From the NCBI GenBank assembly GCA_949752735.1, contig OX457047.1:6700266-6764265 (forward strand): a stretch of 64,000 nucleotides of DNA, given 5' to 3'. Origin of the DNA: Lumbricus terrestris (lineage: Eukaryota; Annelida; Clitellata; Crassiclitellata; Lumbricidae). Below, piece after piece: positions 59,222 through 64,000 of the stretch. The notes beneath the pieces are model-generated. The model made no database searches, was not told where the DNA came from, and was given only the letters and a program-made list of their open reading frames with translations. How positions within the stretch are numbered: position 1 is the first letter of the stretch; each line of letters begins with the position of its first letter. The translations under genes were made by a program, and so were the position numbers.

Positions 59222-59572
59222 AAATCAATAGCTGCTTTAATGAGACGGATAGCGCCGTTATGAACATGCTCAAACGCCGAAATATTAACGCCTTAGAGCA
59301 CAAATAGACGAGTAAAAAGCAGTTGAGGTTGGACACCTTAAAGGCTCTTCTCATAAAGACGATATATATTTATTGCCCCTCTATTTTTTTGATTACTTGT
59401 TCTCTGTCGTAAAAATAATCTCTATCCATCCAATATTTTAGGCAGAAAGCTGAAACAGAAACTACCATAATGTTATAACTTATTGCAGCTTGTTACTCAG
59501 GTTTTACCAAACTAATATAATTAGAATTATATATCATTATACGGTAGAAGCTTCTATCTAACGAAAACAAAG
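59222..59572 (+). repeat. Direct duplication, copy 1
   Basis: Aligns with 60598-60945: TTTAATGAGACGGATAGC, CGCCGAAATATTAACG, AGTAAAAAGCAG, GGACACCTTAAAG, then TTGCAGCTTGT and ATTATACGGTAG. Copy 2 holds a dispersed-repeat fragment (60787-60814) reduced in copy 1. Confidence 0.85.
59329..59370 (+). promoter_or_regulatory. Bipartite ACACC/TATA module in the duplication
   Basis: TTGGACACCTTAAAGGC with ACACC at 59333 and GATATATAT starting at 28. Confidence 0.42.
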
Positions 59573-59699
59573 ATCATTATCATCGTCCCCCCCTTTTCAG
59601 AAGAGTTTTGCTAGAATGTCTTTCGCCTTCGTCTGCAGCTGCAATCTGGCGTTCATTTACCTCCAAGATTGTCCTCCGAGAGGAGAAATAGTAAAACTG

Positions 59700-60440
59700 T
59701 AGCGCCAAAGTGGTCCAAGTGAGTCGGGAAATGGGAATGAGTATAAATGTACTAAAAACGGAAAGCTAGTTCCTTGGAAGGGGCAACATCAAATTTCAGT
59801 TAGAAGCAGATGGACACCAACTAGAACAGGCGGAGAGCTTCGTGTATCTGGGGGGAACCATTAGCACAAATGGAGAATCTGAAAAAGATGTGGACAGAAG
59901 AATTGGGATAGCCAGAGGAATACTACAGGTGTTGGGTAAAGTTTGGAGCTCGAAGGAAATAGGAAAAGCCACAAAAGTTCAGATGTATGAGACATTGGTG
60001 CTGAGTGCATTGCTGTACAATTCGGAGACTTGAACACTAATGGAAGCACAGAAGCAGCGGCTGAAGGTGTTTGAAATGACGTGCCTAAGAAAGATAGAAG
60101 GTGTCACGAGAAGGGATAGAATAAGGAATACAGAGATATATAGCAGATTGAATATTCGGTATGATATAATACACAAAATCCAGAGCAAACGGCTACGCTA
60201 CTTTGGCCATGTAACCAGAATGCGGGACTAGAGATACCCACGGATACCGGTCAACGGATATGTGCACGAAAAAGAAAAAAAAGGGAAGACCAAAGAAGCG
60301 ATACAAGAGGACTGTCGGGAGATGGTTTGGTCCATACAGGAGGCTACACACAAAGCACAAGAAAGAGAGAAGTGGAGATTTTCCATAGCTGGGCGGCTGT
60401 CACGTGCGAAAGCATCGTCAAAGCCATAAGTCAAGTAAGT
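59700..60440 (+). pseudogene. RTE-like LINE relic between the duplicated segments
   Basis: Frames read MGMSINVLKTES, then FVYLGGTISTNGESEKDVDR, VLSALLYNSET ending at a TGA where a Trp codon is expected, then QRLKVFEMTCLRKIEGVTRR, RDRIRNTEIYSRLNI and KRLRYFGHVTRM. This is the RT thumb and C-terminal part of an RTE-type element. A later frame change carries the end to near 60425, and AAGTCAAGT units (60425-60453) form a tail. The in-frame stop and frame change mark it as dead. Confidence 0.78.
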
Positions 60441-60707
60441 CAAGTAAGTCAATCGCAAAAGGTTTTAAGACATGATGGAAGGTGATGGTGGTGGGGCGCA
60501 CTGGATCAATTGCGCATAATAATAATTCTATTGAAAAGAGCACGTCTTTGATGGGGAGCCAGCGCAAATTTTCCGGCATCATTAAAGCTGCGTATTACTA
60601 AATATACTGACCTCTTTAATGAGACGGATAGCACCGTAAAGAGCAGGCTCAAGCGCCGAAATATTAACGACTTATAGCACAACTGGATGAGTAAAAAGCA
60701 GCTGAGA

Positions 60708-60754
60708 TTGGACACCTTAAAGTCTCTTTTCAAAAAGGTACATTATATAAAAAT
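60708..60754 (+). promoter_or_regulatory. Bipartite ACACC/TATA module, longer spacing
   Basis: TTGGACACCTTAAAGTC with ACACC at 60712; TATATAAA is at about 33 bases. A fragment of the 95-base repeat follows at 60787 on the same strand. Confidence 0.35.
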
Positions 60755-60786
60755 TTAATTTTTGGTTACTTGATCTGGTTCTTAAC

Positions 60787-60814
60787 TTCGTCGTCAAATC
60801 TGGATCCATCCATT
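60787..60814 (+). repeat. Short dispersed repeat, 3' fragment
   Basis: CGTCGTCAAATCTGGATCCA followed by a CCAT remnant. Confidence 0.55.
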
Positions 60815-60945
60815 AAAATATTTTAGGCACAAAACTGAAACACAGCTACCACAATGCTACGACTGATTGCAGCTTGTCACTCAAGTTTTAATAAACGAAT
60901 AAAATCGTAATTATATGTTATTATACGGTAGCAGCTTCAATTAAA

Positions 60946-61334
60946 CGCCAAAAAAATGAAGACACCAAAGACAGAGGAAAGTGGAAGAGGAGGATCCGAG
61001 TGGCTGACCCCTCCGTAGAGAGGGATTAATTCAAGCCAGAAGGAAAAGAAGAAGAAGAAGCTTCAATTAAACGCCACTGTGTGATGACATAGATCATCAC
61101 CGTCGCCCTTCTCCGTTTCCAGACTTGGGACTGGCACAACAGCAATTCTTAAATCAATCCGATGAAGCTGTCTGCTACTATATATAATATACTCCGACAG
61201 TTTCTACAACCGCTGCAAAATCAACAACAGCTACTAATACTACCGCTACAGTGCTGATACCAATACTATCATACTACTACTGCCGCCAAAACTTCTACTA
61301 CTTCTACTGTTGAGATTTTTGCACTGTATAGTTT
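60946..61334. other. Intergenic, nothing recognised
   Basis: Holds another fragment of the dispersed CAGACTTGGGACTGGCAC motif (61095-61140) and CTACTA-rich simple sequence. Confidence 0.5.
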
Positions 61335-62058
61335 CTCGGTGTAGTGTATGCCTGTCTGTCCGTCTACACCGTCTACCGTCTACCCTGTCTGCCGTGTACC
61401 GTCTACTTAGCCTACGTCTACCGCCCCTCTAGCCTACGTCTACCGTCTACTTAGTCAATGTCTAACGCCCCTCTAGCCTACGTCTACCGCCCACCTAGCC
61501 TACGTCTACCGTCTACTTAGTCAATGTCTAACGCCCCTCTAGCCTACGTCTACCGCCCACCTAGCCTACGTCTACCGTCTACTTAGTCAATGTCTAACGC
61601 CCCTCTAGCCTACGTCTACCGCCCACCTAGCCTACGTCTACCGTCTACTTAGTCAATGTCTAACGCCCCTCTAGCCTACGTCTACCGCCCACCTAGCCTA
61701 CGTCTACCGTCTACTTAGTCAATGTCTAACGCCCCTCTACACATGTAGTCTACCGCCCCTCTAGCCTACGTCTACCGTCTACTTAGTCAATGTCTAACGC
61801 CCCTCTAGCCTACGTCTACCGCCCCTCTAGCCTACGTCTACCGTCTACTTAGTCAATGTCTAACGCCCCTCTAGCCTACGTCTACCGCCCACCTAGCCTA
61901 CGTCTACCGTCTACTTAGTCAATGTCTAACGCCCCTCTAGCCTACGTCTACCGCCCACCTAGCCTACGTCTACCGTCTACTTAGTCAATGTCTAACGCCC
62001 CTCTACACAATGTCATGTAGTCTACCGCCCACCTAGCCTACGTCTACCGTCTACTTAA
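61335..62058. repeat. 66-bp minisatellite
   Basis: About ten units of 66 bp, each made of AGCCTACGTCTACCG, TCTACTTAGTCAATGTCTAA and CGCCCCTCT blocks, themselves built from a shorter GTCTACC-type unit. Two units are interrupted by CTACACATGTAG or CTACACAATGTCATGTAG. Confidence 0.93.
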
Positions 62059-62709
62059 CTTAAATAGATTTATTGTAAAAAAAAACTTCAAGGTCTCTGC
62101 TGGGTCTGGCCAATGTGGCCATGCGGCATTCATATCACATTCGATACTCAATGTTAGTCACTTTGTCTGACTTCTGGCCATACTCCCCAACTGAAAAGAG
62201 GCAGAGTCACCGACGGCAGAATGATGGCAAGTAGCAGCAATAGTAGGCTAAAATTAGCAATAAACTTTAACTGTCTATAATAGTAACTGCAAATTGATAA
62301 AGTAATTTTATACCAGTGTGGCAGGATGAGAAGATATATGTAAATACCAACGCAAGAAATGACAGTGCCAGATCACAAGTAAAAATTATCCCGATCTCAG
62401 CATGTTAAGCGCATTGCATATTTTAATTCAACCTTGCCCTGGATGCGAGTGAATGTCGTAAAGACATACAGAAACTTAGACTGCTTAATACCGACTAACA
62501 TTGCAGTTTCGATCGTTCACCTTAATATTTATTCGTTAACGAATATTTGCGAATATTTACGATTATTAAAAAATCTTAATATTCACGAATATTTACGAAT
62601 ATTAAACCCTAAAGTCACGACTACTCAATCTATGAAACCAGCTACATGTAAATAACACACAGGCACTGCCATTTACTCGCAGCCATTGTGACCGCTCACA
62701 TCATACAAC
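62059..62709. other. Intergenic, nothing recognised
   Basis: A cluster of CGAATATTTACG-type motifs at 62534-62602 is mildly repetitive. No gene seen. Confidence 0.5.
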
Positions 62710-63010
62710 GAGGAAGAGTGGATGTCCTCAAACCGACTCATCCTCAACACCCATGGTGACTTACTGATTCTTTTCACGCGCTCTACTGCAAAACAGAGCC
62801 GTTCGTTCTCTGTGGTTGGTCCTACAACATGGACTTCCCTTGACTATTCGAAACATCCCAAACACTTCTCAATTTCACAAACTGATCAACATAACAGCTA
62901 CGAATGATTTTCGTTTCCGTTTTTTCAAGGGTATACCATCTAACGTCACACGCAGAAATTTTGAGTTAGTTGGAAGAAAACACTCAACCGGAAAATCCAC
63001 TGAACACTGG
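62710..63010 (+). pseudogene. LINE C-terminal relic
   Basis: Frame fragments LILNTHGDLLILFTRSTAKQ, SRSFSVVGPTTWTSL, then a shifted LPLTIRNIPNTSQFHKLINI resemble the RSFSVAGPxAWNxLP ending of the LINE at 51400. Two frames are needed to follow it, and no tail is visible. Confidence 0.6.
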
Positions 63011-63028
63011 AGCCGATTGAATTGGTGT

Positions 63029-63100
63029 AAAATAAGATAAGATAAGAATATTCTTTAATATACCAATTGCTATCCGCATTTTGGTGTACATACAAAGTAT
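63029..63100 (-). repeat. LINE 3' end with TCTTA tail
   Basis: Second copy of the sequence at 50879-50960. Confidence 0.65.
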
Positions 63101-64000
63101 AATAAACAAACGTACATAATTTCTATATCCAAATGGACAGTTTAAAAGGACTCGTATAAGATCTGGTGGATTTATACACCAGTGCCCGAATGTTTTGAAT
63201 GTAAACTACACCATGTAGCAGAAGATGACCGTTTTTTTTCTAAACACCTTTTCATATATTGCAGATAATGGCTTGCATATATCGATTTATGGAATTTTAT
63301 AATAATAATATGGGACCGCGGTTCCCAGTTTTGCCTATAGTTTGATAGGTATTTGGGGGCATTTCCAACTGTGTTTTGGAGACCAGACAGAGGATCTTGT
63401 AGTGAATGCGTAAAGTGTTAAAATTTATGCATGTATACGCTGCAGTCTGGGCAGTTACAGATTGTATCTGCACAAACTACAGCGTATAAAATGTATAAAT
63501 TATATAGAAATAACGACGAACTTTTAAATTATTGCTATGTTTGCAGTGGTCACGTTAGACACCTTTACTACGTATTTAAATGAAGATATAAATTATATTA
63601 CTTTCATAGGGTTTTTGTATCAATTCAAAATGTACTCATTCTGAACTAAATATGTATCAACTTGGTAGTGTATTAAAGGTGTTTAGGCAACCAATGTAAA
63701 GATTAAAAAATAATGCGAAAACATTCTTCTTCTTTTCTCTCTTCCGTCGACCATTACGTTGACGATGAGGTCTTTTCAAGACGTCTCAACATTCCTTTGT
63801 CTCTTGCAGTGTCCATTAAAAACATTAGTTTTCCTAAATTTAGCGTCGTCTTATTATACCAAAGCTGTTGCGACAATTGACAATGCTATTCAATTGTGCA
63901 AAAGAACTGATTTCAATAGGAAGACAGGCAAACAGTTTGGATGATTATGTTCAATTAAAAATGTATGTGTAATTTTAGTTTATTCAACAATCCGATTGAC
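63101..64000. other. Intergenic to window end, no supported gene
   Basis: Contains one good and one degenerate bipartite module (63555-63595 plus; 63650-63686 minus, TAAACACCTTTAATAC with a poor TATA). A 61-codon ORF at 63759-63944 has no recognisable domain. Confidence 0.5.
63555..63595 (+). promoter_or_regulatory. Bipartite ACACC/TATA module (PSE-TATA-like)
   Basis: GTTAGACACCTTTACTACGT with ACACC at 63559 and TATAAATTA exactly 28 bases later; GTGGTCAC lies upstream, as in the 11831 copy. Confidence 0.5.

Larger units (their letters stand above)
60598..60945 (+). repeat. Direct duplication, copy 2
   Basis: Partner of 59222-59572, offset about 1.37 kb. Confidence 0.85.

Overview
The window is a stretch of animal nuclear DNA. 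It is AT-rich and intron-bearing, and most of the recognisable sequence is mobile-element debris. I see no bacterial-type operons, ribosome binding sites or CRISPR arrays. A Ty3/gypsy-type element with integrase ahead of reverse transcriptase and a SCAN-like Gag (features of the Gmr1 group, best known from deuterostomes), tRNA-derived SINEs, many non-LTR retrotransposon fragments, hAT and piggyBac elements and Helitron-like ends suggest an invertebrate, perhaps a marine deuterostome. I cannot name the species.

Layout. 1-6768: minus-strand Gmr1-like LTR retrotransposon, cut by the left window edge and split between protease and integrase by a 1.7-kb piggyBac-like element at a TTAA. 6841-17150: a 300-bp tandem duplication, a hAT element full of minisatellite (7530-9628), a second hAT element (14844-16199), a SINE and a LINE relic. 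17155-19362: one copy of an inverted duplication and a frameshifted Jockey-like LINE. 19363-29100: SINE, microsatellites, a Helitron-like element, and the second copy of the inverted duplication interrupted by an RTE-like LINE. 30240-32440: LINE remains. 34504-38935: the only host gene I can support, a three-exon gene for a small secreted EF-hand protein, with a Helitron-like element and a piggyBac relic in intron 1. 39100-42250: CR1-like LINE, foldback elements, a third piggyBac-like element and a G-rich tandem repeat. 42623-55027: three hAT elements, one carrying a nested element and one sitting inside a SINE, plus LINE relics and a 400-bp duplication. 55800-64000: a CAGT satellite, Helitron-like ends, an RTE-like relic inside a duplicated segment, and a 66-bp minisatellite.

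The most unusual signal is a bipartite motif dispersed on both strands. A block close to TTAGACACCTTTAAAACGTT is followed by a TATA-like block that starts almost always 28 bases after the first A of ACACC. I found about 24 copies, 13 of them with exactly that spacing to a TAT/TATA start, and most of the spacer is not conserved. The architecture resembles an snRNA-type promoter (proximal sequence element plus TATA). Several copies lie just upstream of a second dispersed repeat of about 95 bases. The modules are missing from roughly 29-44.5 kb, which includes the EF-hand gene. Whether these are small-RNA promoters, transposon ends or something else cannot be settled by eye.

All alignments were made by eye. 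Coordinates of element edges fixed by target-site duplications are reliable to the base; edges of decayed LINE and repeat fragments are approximate.
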